Shown one piece after another: positions 7,328 through 16,007 of a DNA stretch of 41,761 bases. The stretch is from assembly GCF_918697925.1 (NCBI RefSeq), contig NZ_CAKKMF010000040.1, forward strand, positions 1-41,761, written 5' to 3'. Origin of the DNA: Arthrobacter sp. Bi26. Its GTDB lineage: Bacteria > Actinomycetota > Actinomycetes > Actinomycetales > Micrococcaceae. Below the pieces are notes generated by a model that ran no database searches, was not told where the DNA came from, and was given only the letters and a program-made list of their open reading frames with translations. Position numbers and translations under genes: made by a program. Each line of letters opens with the position of its first letter. Positions within the stretch are counted from its first letter, which is position 1.

Positions 7328-10300
7328 CTAGGCGCCCCTCGCCGCTGCTGTCCTCCCCAGCGCGGCCGCCACGATTTCCTCAAGCTTTTCCGCTGATCCG
7401 AGGTCGTGCGGACGGACCACCTGGTTGTCGGCCACGTAGTAGAAGGCGGCCCGGACGTCCTCCAATGGGATCCCTTTGAGCCGGGCCCAGGCCAGGCGGT
7501 AGACGGCGAGCTGGACTGCCTTCACCTTCAGCTGGGCCGCCGAGGGGCGGCGACCGGTCTTCCAGTCCACAAGGTCCCAGCCGCCGTCGGCGTCACGGAA
7601 CACGGCGTCGATCCTGCCCCGGACCACGACGTCGCCGATCCGTGTCTCGACCGGGACTTCGACATGGGCGGGGGCGCGGTGCGCCCACTCGGACTGGCGG
7701 AAAGTTTCCACCATGGAATCCAGGCCGTAGGCCTCGTCGATGTGGTCGTCAGCGCCGGCAGCCTCACCAAAGTCCAGCATCCCGGCGGCGCCGAAGTATT
7801 CCTCCACCCAGGCGTGGAAGGCCGTGCCCTTGCGGGCCGACATCCCCGGTTCGCGCGGGACCGGCCTGCGGAGGCGGGCCACGACGGAGCCTGCGTCATC
7901 TTCCAGGTCGACCAGAGTGGACGCCGAGATATGGCCCGGCAGATGCACGTCCTGGACCACTGAACGCCGGGAGCGGCGTTCCAGCAAGGTGGCCGCTTCG
8001 CTTGCCCATCCGGCCGCAGGGCCGCGCAGGACTGGCCGCCGTCCGCCGTCTCCACCGGCGTGCGCCGGGGCCGCAGCCGAGTCACTGTCCACGTGGCTGT
8101 CCGGGCCGGCGTCCATTGCCTGCAGGACGCGGGCTGCGGCGGATTCCATGGCCGCACGCCGGCCCGGGACAAGCCGCAGCCGTTTCCCTGTCCGGGGGTC
8201 ATGCGGCCCCTCGAGGGGATCGTAGGGCCAGGCGGCGACTTCTAGTTCAGAGGTCAAGGGGCTATCCGCGGGCAGCGCGTCCTCGCTGACGGACAGCGGG
8301 TGGATTTCGGCTGCGCCGTCGGCGGTGAGGCCCTCCAGCCCGGAAAGAAAGGGTGACATCTCGGCCAAACCGGCCCGGGATCCCACCCACGCGGCACTTG
8401 AAATCCAGAGCACGTGTTTCGCACGGGTGTACGCCACGTAGGCCAGGCGCCGTTCCTCGGCTTCGCCGTGCGCCTGGACGGCAGATTTGAAGTCCTTCTC
8501 CGCGTCGAGCCAGCCTTTCTGGTCCGGCTGGTCGAGGTCCCATTGGGGCAAATCGGCGCGATCGCCGCGCAACGGCCACGGCAATGCCGCACTGCCGCTG
8601 CTCCACCGCGAGTCCCGGCTGCTGGGGAACGCTCCGGCGTTGAGCCCGGGAACGAACACGACATCCCATTCCAGCCCCTTGGACGCATGCACGGTCAGGA
8701 GCTGGACGGCCTCGTGGTTCACCTCCGGCGCTGCGGCATCGAGGCCGTTTTCCTCGGCCGCCGCGGCTTCAAGCCAGGCGAGGAACGCCAGGACGTCGAC
8801 CCGGTGGGAGGTGTGCAGGAACCCGGCCGCTGCGTCCTGGAAGGCGTCCAGGTTGCGTCGGGCCTGATGGATGCTGATCCCGGGCCGCGCGGCAACTTCG
8901 ATGTCCAGGAGCATCGCCCGTTCGACTTCGCCCAGCAAGGTGGTGAGATCGTCGCCCATGTAGCTGCGCAGCTGCCGGAGCTCGTCAGAGAGCCGCTGCA
9001 GCCGGCCGCGGGCCTCCGGGCTCAGCCTGCGGCCGTGCGCCGAGGTCCAGCCGTCGCGGGGCAGCCAGTCCAGGGCCTCGACCAGGCTGGCGGAATCCGT
9101 GATGTCGCCTTCAATCACTGCGTCATCGATCGTATCCTCGTCGGCACGCCCGGCGTCGTCGCCGTCCAGGCCGCCAGGGCGGCCCCGACGGCGGGCCAGG
9201 AAACTGGACCAGTCCCGCAGCGCCATCAGGTCCGCCGGGCCGATCCGCCACCGCGCGCCGGCCAGCAGGCGCATGAGGGAGTCCGAGCGGCCGGGGTCGG
9301 CCAGGACTCGGAGCGTGGCCACAAGATCGATGATTTCCGGTGTGTCCAACAGCCCGCCGAGCCCGACGATTTCATAGGGAATGCCCCGGACTTCGAATTC
9401 GCGGCGAATGCATTCCATTTGTGCCCGCCGCCGGCAGAGGACGGCCATGGCCGGCGGAACCGGGTCGGCGGGCTGCGCGGCGTCGAAGTCCGTCACGCGG
9501 AATTTCAGCACGTCTCCGGCGATCGCCGCGGCCTCGGATTCGTCCGTGGCGAACCGTCCCATCACGACCCTGCCCTCGACGGCGGCCGGGCTGGGCTGCA
9601 ATGGCGGTACCTCGACGGCATCGGCAGTTTCCCGGGCACCGGCGGTCCCAAGGTTCGCCGCCGCCTTGCTCAGAGGAGCCGAAATGAGGTTGGCCGTGGC
9701 CAGGATGTTGCGCCCGTTGCGCCACGCGGTGGTCAAATACGAGGTCGGCGCCACGGCGAAGCGCCGGGCCGGGCCGGCCGGACCGCTTTCCTGGCCCCCG
9801 CCGGTTTCCTGGTCCCCGCCGGTTTCCTGGTCTCCGCCGCTGCTGTGGGCGGTGCCGTCGCCGCTGACGAGGACCGGGAATTCACGGACGAAGTGGAAAA
9901 GTTGCCCGGCGGAGGCTCCCCGGAATCCGTAGATGGACTGGTTCGGGTCCCCCACCGCGGTGACGGCATGGCCGTCACCGAAGAGCCGGGAGAACAGCAC
10001 CAACTGGGCGTGCGAGGTGTCCTGGAACTCATCGAGCAGCACTACCTTGTAGCGTTGCCGTTCCGTTTGGGCGGCGACCGGAATCTCGTTGGCCACCCGG
10101 GCCGCCAGGGCCACGAGGTCGCCGAAGTCCAGGGCGCCGCGGGCGCGCTTCACCGCGGAGTAGCGGCCCACCATGTCCGCGACGCTGGCGCGGGTGCGCA
10201 GCATCGCGCTGAGCTCGCCCGCCGCCTGGGTGGGGTTCTTCTTGGCCTCTGCGACGTACGGCAGCGATTCGTACGCGGCGACCCGTTCCAGCAGCCAGCC

Positions 10301-10951
10301 ACGGACCTCGGCCGGGTCCTGCAGGTGCTCCGCGCATTCTCCTGCCAGCTGGATCACGGCCTTGACGAGCGTCGATTTGGCGGACCGGAAGTGTTCGTAG
10401 TCCCCGTCAAAGGCTTCCACGACCTCGCTGGCGAGCTGGAACGACTGGGCGCCGCCGAGCAACACGACGTCGCGTTCGACGCCGAGGCGGAGGCCATAGT
10501 CGGACACGATGCCGCTCGCGTACGAGTGGTAGGTGGAGACCTTGGGTTCGAGCGCGTCCGTGCTCAGCAGCCCGGCCGGGAAGACAGTGTTCCCGGTGTC
10601 GGCCGCCGCGATGCGCGTCAGGGCGGCCAGCTTGGCCCGGATCCGCGAGGCGAGTTCACCGGCGGCCTTACGCGTGAAGGTGACGCCGAGGACCTCCTCC
10701 GGCCGGACCCGGCCGTTGGCAACGAGCCAGACCACCCGGTCCGCCATGGTGGCGGTCTTCCCCGAGCCCGCGCCGGCGATCACGAGCCGCGGCGTGAGGG
10801 GCGAGGAAATGATCAGGGACTGTTCGGCAGTGGGGCTGTTCTTCTCCCCCAGCAGTGCCGACAGCTCCTCCGGGCTGAACCGCGGTGCGGGAAGGGGATT
10901 CGGTGCCGGATGCAGGCCGGCCGGGCCGGTCGCCGGCGCCTCGGGGGTCAT
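7328..10951 (-). CDS. adnB: AdnB-type ATP-dependent helicase-nuclease subunit
   Basis: 1207 residues: an N-terminal UvrD-like motor and a C-terminal RecB-family PD-(D/E)XK nuclease. The motor is intact, with Walker A G-A-G-S-G-K-T (60-66), motif II D-E-F-Q-D-T, motif III G-D-P-N-Q-S-I-Y-G-F-R-G, and V-A-Y-T-R-A-K as motif VI. The nuclease signature G-R-I-D-A-V-F ... D-L-V-D-W-K-T-G is about 80 residues from the end. In mycobacteria AdnA and AdnB form the heterodimer that resects double-strand ends, with AdnB as the dominant motor. The start overlaps the adnA stop by 4 nt (ATGA), fixing the start and implying coupled synthesis of partners. An 18-bp repeat adds a Gly/Gln/Glu-rich loop in the motor. 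Confidence 0.88.
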   Translation of the reverse strand: MTPEAPATGPAGLHPAPNPLPAPRFSPEELSALLGEKNSPTAEQSLIISSPLTPRLVIAGAGSGKTATMADRVVWLVANGRVRPEEVLGVTFTRKAAGELASRIRAKLAALTRIAAADTGNTVFPAGLLSTDALEPKVSTYHSYASGIVSDYGLRLGVERDVVLLGGAQSFQLASEVVEAFDGDYEHFRSAKSTLVKAVIQLAGECAEHLQDPAEVRGWLLERVAAYESLPYVAEAKKNPTQAAGELSAMLRTRASVADMVGRYSAVKRARGALDFGDLVALAARVANEIPVAAQTERQRYKVVLLDEFQDTSHAQLVLFSRLFGDGHAVTAVGDPNQSIYGFRGASAGQLFHFVREFPVLVSGDGTAHSSGGDQETGGDQETGGGQESGPAGPARRFAVAPTSYLTTAWRNGRNILATANLISAPLSKAAANLGTAGARETADAVEVPPLQPSPAAVEGRVVMGRFATDESEAAAIAGDVLKFRVTDFDAAQPADPVPPAMAVLCRRRAQMECIRREFEVRGIPYEIVGLGGLLDTPEIIDLVATLRVLADPGRSDSLMRLLAGARWRIGPADLMALRDWSSFLARRRGRPGGLDGDDAGRADEDTIDDAVIEGDITDSASLVEALDWLPRDGWTSAHGRRLSPEARGRLQRLSDELRQLRSYMGDDLTTLLGEVERAMLLDIEVAARPGISIHQARRNLDAFQDAAAGFLHTSHRVDVLAFLAWLEAAAAEENGLDAAAPEVNHEAVQLLTVHASKGLEWDVVFVPGLNAGAFPSSRDSRWSSGSAALPWPLRGDRADLPQWDLDQPDQKGWLDAEKDFKSAVQAHGEAEERRLAYVAYTRAKHVLWISSAAWVGSRAGLAEMSPFLSGLEGLTADGAAEIHPLSVSEDALPADSPLTSELEVAAWPYDPLEGPHDPRTGKRLRLVPGRRAAMESAAARVLQAMDAGPDSHVDSDSAAAPAHAGGDGGRRPVLRGPAAGWASEAATLLERRSRRSVVQDVHLPGHISASTLVDLEDDAGSVVARLRRPVPREPGMSARKGTAFHAWVEEYFGAAGMLDFGEAAGADDHIDEAYGLDSMVETFRQSEWAHRAPAHVEVPVETRIGDVVVRGRIDAVFRDADGGWDLVDWKTGRRPSAAQLKVKAVQLAVYRLAWARLKGIPLEDVRAAFYYVADNQVVRPHDLGSAEKLEEIVAAALGRTAAARGA
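9785..9838. repeat. three 18-bp in-frame repeats inside the AdnB motor
   Basis: Units at 9785, 9803 and 9821 (the last two differ at one position; they begin GGTTTCCTGG on the plus strand) encode G-G-D-Q-E-T twice and G-G-G-Q-E-S. The insertion lies between motif III and the Y-L-T-T-A-W-R-N segment (motif IV). Confidence 0.9.
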
Positions 10952-13900
10952 TCAGTAACCTGCTTTCCCCGCACGCACAGCGGGCACACTTCAGGGAGCC
11001 GGCAGCCGTGGCCGCCGTGGCCTCCCTTGGACGGATCGTGGCGGGCCTGAAAAACACTGCCGGACATCACACGGGCGGCGTCGCCGACCATCTCCAGCGC
11101 CCAGTTGTCCTGCGGGTCCAGTGGGGCCTGGGCTTGGATGCCGGGGCTCTTGGTTGTGGTGCCCAGCTGGGCCAGGACGGCCCCGCCTGGCAGCGGCGGC
11201 GGCCCGTCGTCGGGACCTGCAAAGCCCCCGGCCAGCACGGCGGCCTGATAGGCGCCCAGCTGCGGGTGGCGGTCCAGATCCGCCTTGCCGGGCTGGCGCT
11301 TGCCGGTCTTGAGGTCGATGATCACCAGCCGGCCCTCGGCGTCGATCTCGAGCCTGTCGACTTGGCCCCGCAGCACGGCGGGCCGCGCCGGTCCGAGGCT
11401 CCCGCCGTCGCCGGGTTCGGAGGCGGGTCCGGCGGTGGTCTCCGCCGGAACGTCCGGCAGTTTGACTTCAAAGTCCTGTTCGACGCCGATCAGGCTCCGG
11501 CCCTCGCTGCGCATCACGAGGACATACTGGGCGAGCTTGCGGACCATGGACTCGGCACGCTGGAAGTCCAGCTTGCCCTCCCAGTTGTCCTTCATCCCCA
11601 GTGTGGGCCAGCGCCGGACGAGTTCCGCGACGTATTCGCTTCCCGAGGCGTCCGGGAGGTCCTGCGCGATGGCGTGGACCAGAGTTCCCAGGCTGCGGGC
11701 AAAATCCGTCGCGGCTTCTCCGCCGGCGGCCTGGACAAACCAGTCCAGCGGCGATTTCTGCACGGTTTCGACCTTCGAGGGCGACACGAACACGGTACCG
11801 CCCGGCGGAACAACCGGCTCCTCCGAGGACAACTCGGCCAGTCCCCACCAGCTCGCGGGGTGTGCGCCCGGAACCGGCGGCTCAGTTGTGGCCAGGGCTC
11901 CCAGCACGGCCGCGGCTTCGGCCGACTCCGCAGCCTTGGGGTCGAGCTGGGCGTACTGGCGCAGTTCCGCCACCAGCGCCCGGAGGGTCAGCGGACGCTC
12001 GACCGGCGTAAAGCCCCGGCGGTCCTGCCCCGGCCGCAGCGGCGCCACATAGTCCAGGAACGAGGACGGCTGCTCATCCTCCGAGGACACGGCAGTGCAG
12101 ATCAGCACCTCGCGGGCGCGGGACACCGCGGTGGAAAAGCTTCGGAGTTCGTCATAGCGGATTTCGCGCAGCCGGCTCTGCGGATCCAGTCGCAGGGCAT
12201 ATTCCACACCGTGTTCGACAGCGTCGGCGAACAAAGTGCTGCCGAGCAGTTCGCCGCGCAGCCGGGTGTTGGGCCACACGCCTTCCTGCAGTCCCGGCAC
12301 GATCACCACAGGCCACTCCCGGCCGGCGGCGCTGGCAGGGGTCATGAGTTCCACCGCGTCCTCCAGCTGCGCCCGGGCGGCCAGGGTATCCATGGGCAGT
12401 TCCTGGCTCAGCAGGTATTCAAGGAATTGCTCGGGGCCGGAGCCGGGCAGCTGGTCGACAAAGCGTTCCGCGGTATGGAAAAGCGCCATCATGGCATCGA
12501 GGTCACGGTCGGCCCTGGCACCGGCCGACCCTCCGGCGAGGGCGGCCTCGGTCCAGCGGGAGGCAAGGCCGGTGGAATGCCAGAGCGCCCAAAGCACCGT
12601 CTCGGCGTTCCCTCCTGGGGCCTCGGCGGCGTCCTGCCCCGCCCGGATCATCCGGGCGATCCGGCGGGCCGAGTGCCCCTCGATGCCCAGCGTTGCCAGC
12701 GCCCCGGGCTCCAGCAGAGCTTCGACCAGGAGGGCGTCGCTGGTGCGTCCGCCGCCGCCCAGGAGTTCCTCCCGGCGCAGCGACTGCCGCAGCCTCCGCA
12801 ATTCAATCGACGTGGCGCCCCCTATCCGGGACGTCAGCAAGGACACGGCCGACTCGGGCGTGAGCGCGGCGGGGTCCAGGGCCACCGCATAGGCATCCAG
12901 CAGTGGACGGACCGCGACCTCGTCCCGGACGGCGGATTCGGCGACGGGAATCCGGACCGGAATCCCCTGGCCGGCCAAGTACCGCTGCAGCTGGCTGAGC
13001 TGGCCGCCGTTGCGCACGATCACGGCAATGTCCCCAAGTTCCCGGGCGTCGTTCAGCTGTGCTTCGAGGATCCGCTGCGCCACGTACCGCAGTTCGTGGA
13101 CCGGGGACGGCAGCAGGTGGGCCTCGACCGCCCCAGGGCGGCCGGCGGCGCGGGGCGCCCCGTCCGGCGTCGGGAGCTCAGATCCCGGCGCCGGGACCGG
13201 TTCAGGTTGTTCGAGCCGGCGTGCGGACTGTCCGCCGGACCTGCGGGAGATGCGCCCGGCCACCGACAGCCATGCCTCTGCCACGTCCGGGGCATGCCGA
13301 TGCGCCGTCCACAGGGGACGCTCCAGGATCACTGCGTCAGGGGCCAGGAGGCGGGGAAGCTCCGCCACGAGATCCGGGCGCGCCCCGCGGAAGCCCTGAA
13401 CCACAGTGTCCGGCGAGGCAGTGATGATGGCGTCCTTGCCGGCGGCGATGTCCGCCAGCAATTCGAAGACCGCGGGGTTCGCCTCCTGGATGTCGTCCAC
13501 CAGAATCAGTTGCAGGCGGTCACGCTCGGCGGCGAGGAAATCCGGTGAGTCCTGGAAGATCTGGCGTGCGGCAGTGATGATGCCGGCGGGGTCAAAGGCC
13601 TCGGGCATGCGCAGGTCCAGGACGTCGCGGTACTCGGAGTAGAGTGCGGCCGCCGGAATCCAGTCGGGCCGGTTGCACTGCCGGGCCAACGCCACGAGGT
13701 CCTCGGCCGTCCGCCCGGATTCGATGATCCGGTCAAAGAGCTGGCGCACTTCCTGGCGGAAACCGCGGGTCTGCAGGGCAGCGTCCAGGTCCTCCGGCCA
13801 CGGCAGTTCGAGGCCGGGCAGCGCATGGCCCTCCAGCAGCTCCTTGATGATCAGGTCCTGTTCCGGGCCGGAGAGCAGCTTCGGCTGGCGCGGCAGCGGC

Positions 13901-14361
13901 AGGAGGCCTTCTGCCTTGGCACGCCGGATCAGATCGAAGGCATATGACGCCCAGGTCCGCGCCGGCGTCGTGCTCAGGCTCCGGTCCAAGCGGGCCGTGA
14001 AGCGGTCGCGGAGCGTGTCCGCGGCGAGCCTTCCGGGAGCCAGGATGAGCATCCGCTCCGGGTCCAGGCCGTCCCGGAGAGTGCGGCGGACGGCAGCCTC
14101 GACGAGGACCGTCGATTTACCGGTGCCGGGTGCTCCTGGCACCAGGACGGGGCCGGAGCCGGACGGAACCTCGACGGCGCCGAGCTGGTCCAGCGACAGC
14201 ACCGGGACCGCGCTGTGGTGGGTCCGGGGCGGCAGCAGGCGCAGTCCTGCAGACTGAGACTTTGCCTGCTGAAACTGTGCCTGCTCTGACTCTGCCTGTT
14301 CAAACTCTGCCTGTTTAATCTCTGCCTGTTCAAACTTCTGGCCGTGGCTGGGGGTACTCAC
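10948..14361 (-). CDS. adnA: AdnA-type helicase-nuclease subunit
   Basis: 1137 residues, the partner of the downstream AdnB. Walker A is G-A-P-G-T-G-K-S-T (76-84). Motif II reads V-D-D-I-Q-E (288-293) instead of DExQD, and motif III is also altered (S-P-D-T-V-V-Q-G-F-R-G), so the motor looks weakened, in line with the known dominance of the AdnB motor. The C-terminal RecB-type nuclease keeps G-Q-V-D-R-L-E and D-L-K-T-G-K (Asp1016, Lys1018). Three C-terminal Cys (1120, 1126, 1129) resemble the Fe-S part of AddB/Cas4-like nucleases, but the expected upstream Cys is Ser870 (K-S-P-L). The N-terminus carries a Gln/Glu-rich pentapeptide repeat. It overlaps atl upstream and adnB downstream by 4 nt each. 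Confidence 0.86.
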   Translation of the reverse strand: MSTPSHGQKFEQAEIKQAEFEQAESEQAQFQQAKSQSAGLRLLPPRTHHSAVPVLSLDQLGAVEVPSGSGPVLVPGAPGTGKSTVLVEAAVRRTLRDGLDPERMLILAPGRLAADTLRDRFTARLDRSLSTTPARTWASYAFDLIRRAKAEGLLPLPRQPKLLSGPEQDLIIKELLEGHALPGLELPWPEDLDAALQTRGFRQEVRQLFDRIIESGRTAEDLVALARQCNRPDWIPAAALYSEYRDVLDLRMPEAFDPAGIITAARQIFQDSPDFLAAERDRLQLILVDDIQEANPAVFELLADIAAGKDAIITASPDTVVQGFRGARPDLVAELPRLLAPDAVILERPLWTAHRHAPDVAEAWLSVAGRISRRSGGQSARRLEQPEPVPAPGSELPTPDGAPRAAGRPGAVEAHLLPSPVHELRYVAQRILEAQLNDARELGDIAVIVRNGGQLSQLQRYLAGQGIPVRIPVAESAVRDEVAVRPLLDAYAVALDPAALTPESAVSLLTSRIGGATSIELRRLRQSLRREELLGGGGRTSDALLVEALLEPGALATLGIEGHSARRIARMIRAGQDAAEAPGGNAETVLWALWHSTGLASRWTEAALAGGSAGARADRDLDAMMALFHTAERFVDQLPGSGPEQFLEYLLSQELPMDTLAARAQLEDAVELMTPASAAGREWPVVIVPGLQEGVWPNTRLRGELLGSTLFADAVEHGVEYALRLDPQSRLREIRYDELRSFSTAVSRAREVLICTAVSSEDEQPSSFLDYVAPLRPGQDRRGFTPVERPLTLRALVAELRQYAQLDPKAAESAEAAAVLGALATTEPPVPGAHPASWWGLAELSSEEPVVPPGGTVFVSPSKVETVQKSPLDWFVQAAGGEAATDFARSLGTLVHAIAQDLPDASGSEYVAELVRRWPTLGMKDNWEGKLDFQRAESMVRKLAQYVLVMRSEGRSLIGVEQDFEVKLPDVPAETTAGPASEPGDGGSLGPARPAVLRGQVDRLEIDAEGRLVIIDLKTGKRQPGKADLDRHPQLGAYQAAVLAGGFAGPDDGPPPLPGGAVLAQLGTTTKSPGIQAQAPLDPQDNWALEMVGDAARVMSGSVFQARHDPSKGGHGGHGCRLPEVCPLCVRGKQVTE
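14245..14334. repeat. 15-bp minisatellite in the adnA N-terminus
   Basis: Five clear 15-bp units (14260, 14275, 14290, 14305, 14320) and a degenerate sixth (14245-14259). Two units are identical: CTCTGCCTGTTCAAA. They encode F-E-Q-A-E, I-K-Q-A-E, F-E-Q-A-E, S-E-Q-A-Q and F-Q-Q-A-K (residues 10-34). Confidence 0.95.
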
Positions 14362-14774
14362 ACAGTCATTTCATCATCGGGTACCGACAATTTATGCGAC
14401 TCCCGCTCGAGCCGCTCCGCGATGGCGTCGATCCGGTCGAAGTCGGCGTCGGTGGGCGCCCACCGGCCGGAGGCCAGGTCAACGCGCCAGCGTCCCTCGC
14501 CGGTCCGGAGGAAGTCGTCATAACGACCCAGCAGCGGGGTCCCCTCCTGGAGATAGAGGGCCAAGGCCTCGTGCTCGAGGCCGGGAGGCGCGTCCCCGCT
14601 GGACTTCAGGACGCGCCACCAGGGCACGCTGCTGCCATGGTGGCTCATGACCGAACCGACCTGGCGCGGGCCGCCGGAGCCGAGGAGTTCCGCAACGTCG
14701 CCATAGGCCACCGCAGTACCGGCCGGGATCAACGCCACGAGCTCCAGCACCGCCTCCACATACTCCGTCCGCAT
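14358..14774 (-). CDS. alkyltransferase-like protein (MGMT fold, no acceptor Cys)
   Basis: 138 residues with the winged-helix MGMT/Ada C-terminal fold: I-P-A-G-T-A-V-A-Y-G-D-V-A near 16-28, then V-P-W-W-R-V at 50-55 where an alkyltransferase would have P-C-H-R-V. The acceptor Cys is Trp52, so it should bind O6-alkylguanine without removing the alkyl group. Known ATL proteins do this and hand lesions to nucleotide excision repair. The adnA start overlaps its stop (ATGA), placing it first in an atl-adnA-adnB operon. ATG 14774 sits 6 nt after TAGGCT, with no Shine-Dalgarno. Confidence 0.9.
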   Translation of the reverse strand: MRTEYVEAVLELVALIPAGTAVAYGDVAELLGSGGPRQVGSVMSHHGSSVPWWRVLKSSGDAPPGLEHEALALYLQEGTPLLGRYDDFLRTGEGRWRVDLASGRWAPTDADFDRIDAIAERLERESHKLSVPDDEMTV

Positions 14775-14780
14775 CGGTCC

Positions 14781-14786
14781 AGCCTA
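14781..14786 (-). promoter_or_regulatory. -10 box of a probable leaderless atl-adnA-adnB promoter
   Basis: The minus strand reads TAGGCT, 6 nt, ATG. It drives the repair operon and lies back to back with the exonuclease promoter. Confidence 0.6.
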
Positions 14787-14859
14787 GCCGTTCCGGACGC
14801 TGGACCCGATCCCGGACGGCACGCGGGCACGGCGGTCAAGAACTGTCGGAGGCAGCAGG

Positions 14860-14865
14860 TAGCGT
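14860..14865 (+). promoter_or_regulatory. -10 box of a probable leaderless exonuclease promoter
   Basis: TAGCGT, 6 nt (TGACGC), then ATG at 14872. No Shine-Dalgarno is at the usual distance. Confidence 0.6.
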
Positions 14866-14871
14866 TGACGC

Positions 14872-15582
14872 ATGAGCACTTGGAACAGCCTTCCCCGCGC
14901 AGCCTTCGACCTCGAAACAACGGGCCGCAACTCCCGCTCGGCACGGATCGTCACGGCGTCGGTCACAGTGGTGGACTCCGTCGGCGGAGTGATCAAGGAA
15001 CACGAATGGCTAGCCGATCCGGGCGTTGAGATTCCCACCGAGGCCAGCGATATCCACGGCGTCACTACCGAGCAAGCCCGCCGCGAAGGCCGCCCGGCCG
15101 CCGAGGTGACGCGCGAACTCGCCGCCGTGCTGCAGGAGCTGTTCGACGCCGACGTTCCCGTCATCGCTTTCAACGCCAGCTACGACTTCACCGTGCTCGC
15201 GGCAGAGTCGGCCCGGTACGGCGTCCCGCAGTTGAGCCGCTTCCCGGTCCTGGACCCTTACATCATGAACAAGCAGGTGGACCGCTACCGCAAGGGCAAG
15301 CGCACGCTCACCGCCCTGTGTGAGGAATACGGCGTCAGCCTGGACAATGCCCACACCTCCGCTGCCGACGCCCTGGCAACCTTGCGCATGCTCGACGCCA
15401 TGGCCGGCAAATTCCCCAAGCTCAGGATGCCGGCGAGCCACCTGCACCAGCTCCAGGTCGAATGGGCCTCGGCCCAGGCCGCGGATTTCCAGAGCTACCT
15501 GCGCAAAACGAAGCCAGCCGCCGTGATCGAAGGCGACTGGCCCGTCCTGCCGCCCGAGGACGCCAGCCGCGGCGACTTCTAG
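14872..15582 (+). CDS. DnaQ-like 3'-5' exonuclease (DEDDh)
   Basis: 236 residues. The fold is that of the DNA polymerase III epsilon/RNase T family. Exo I is F-D-L-E-T-T-G (Asp13, Glu15), Exo II is A-F-N-A-S-Y-D-F, and Exo III is H-T-S-A-A-D-A, giving the DEDDh set. I see no polymerase or BRCT domain, so it is a free-standing exonuclease, annotated in relatives as a polymerase III epsilon-like subunit. It diverges from the atl-adnA-adnB operon across 97 bp, suggesting a DNA repair or proofreading role, though its partner is unknown. Confidence 0.9.
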   Translation: MSTWNSLPRAAFDLETTGRNSRSARIVTASVTVVDSVGGVIKEHEWLADPGVEIPTEASDIHGVTTEQARREGRPAAEVTRELAAVLQELFDADVPVIAFNASYDFTVLAAESARYGVPQLSRFPVLDPYIMNKQVDRYRKGKRTLTALCEEYGVSLDNAHTSAADALATLRMLDAMAGKFPKLRMPASHLHQLQVEWASAQAADFQSYLRKTKPAAVIEGDWPVLPPEDASRGDF

Positions 15583-16007
15583 GATTTCCGGACGCCGGGA
15601 CAACTGGACGCCGGGGCTCCTTGACGTCCGGAGCAGGGTGCGGGAGCACTTCTTAAAACGAAACGTTCGCCCTTGGAACGGCTTAACTAGACCCCCGCTG
15701 CACGTAAATCCAGCAATTGCGACGGAGCTCACACTGCCCGGGGCTTCCAACTGCCGGGTGCTCCTTTGCCGATGATTCCGCAGCCCCGTGCCGCCGCTGC
15801 CAGGATCACGGCCGATCACCCGGAATCCTGAAGATACTTCGTGAAACGCTTGCGCCAGCCCTGATTCGTTCGGATTGAATGGGCGTCCACGTCGGATGAC
15901 ACAATTATCTTTCGCGGTGTGCCTGCTCCACCCGGCGCCCAAATCAGCGGCCGGGGGCCCGATGAGCCTCCCGCGACCCTCTGAATTCAGACGAAAGTGA
16001 TTGCGTG
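15583..16007. other. 425-bp intergenic region upstream of the ABC transporter operon
   Basis: No coding sequence is supported here. A long minus-strand frame crosses it but is a shadow of the exonuclease gene. It begins with related GGACGCCGG-type motifs (15588-15631) that could pair weakly. Near 15875-15910 TTGAAT is followed by an AT-rich ACAATTATCT stretch, the only promoter-like segment, but the spacing (19-20 nt) is poor. GAAAG at 15992-15996 is a modest ribosome-binding site for the lipoprotein gene. Confidence 0.5.

Noticed and set aside
8414..11050. 878-residue plus-strand open frame opposite adnB
   Set aside because: It lies antisense to a helicase-nuclease with all its motifs; its composition is a GC-rich shadow, with no domain or start signal.
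10885..13548. 887-residue plus-strand open frame opposite adnA
   Set aside because: Shadow of adnA; Gly/Arg/His-rich sequence without any recognisable motif.
15842..15910. Strong promoter for the ABC transporter operon
   Set aside because: TTGAAT and the AT-rich segment are spaced 19-20 nt apart, and no clean -10 is found.
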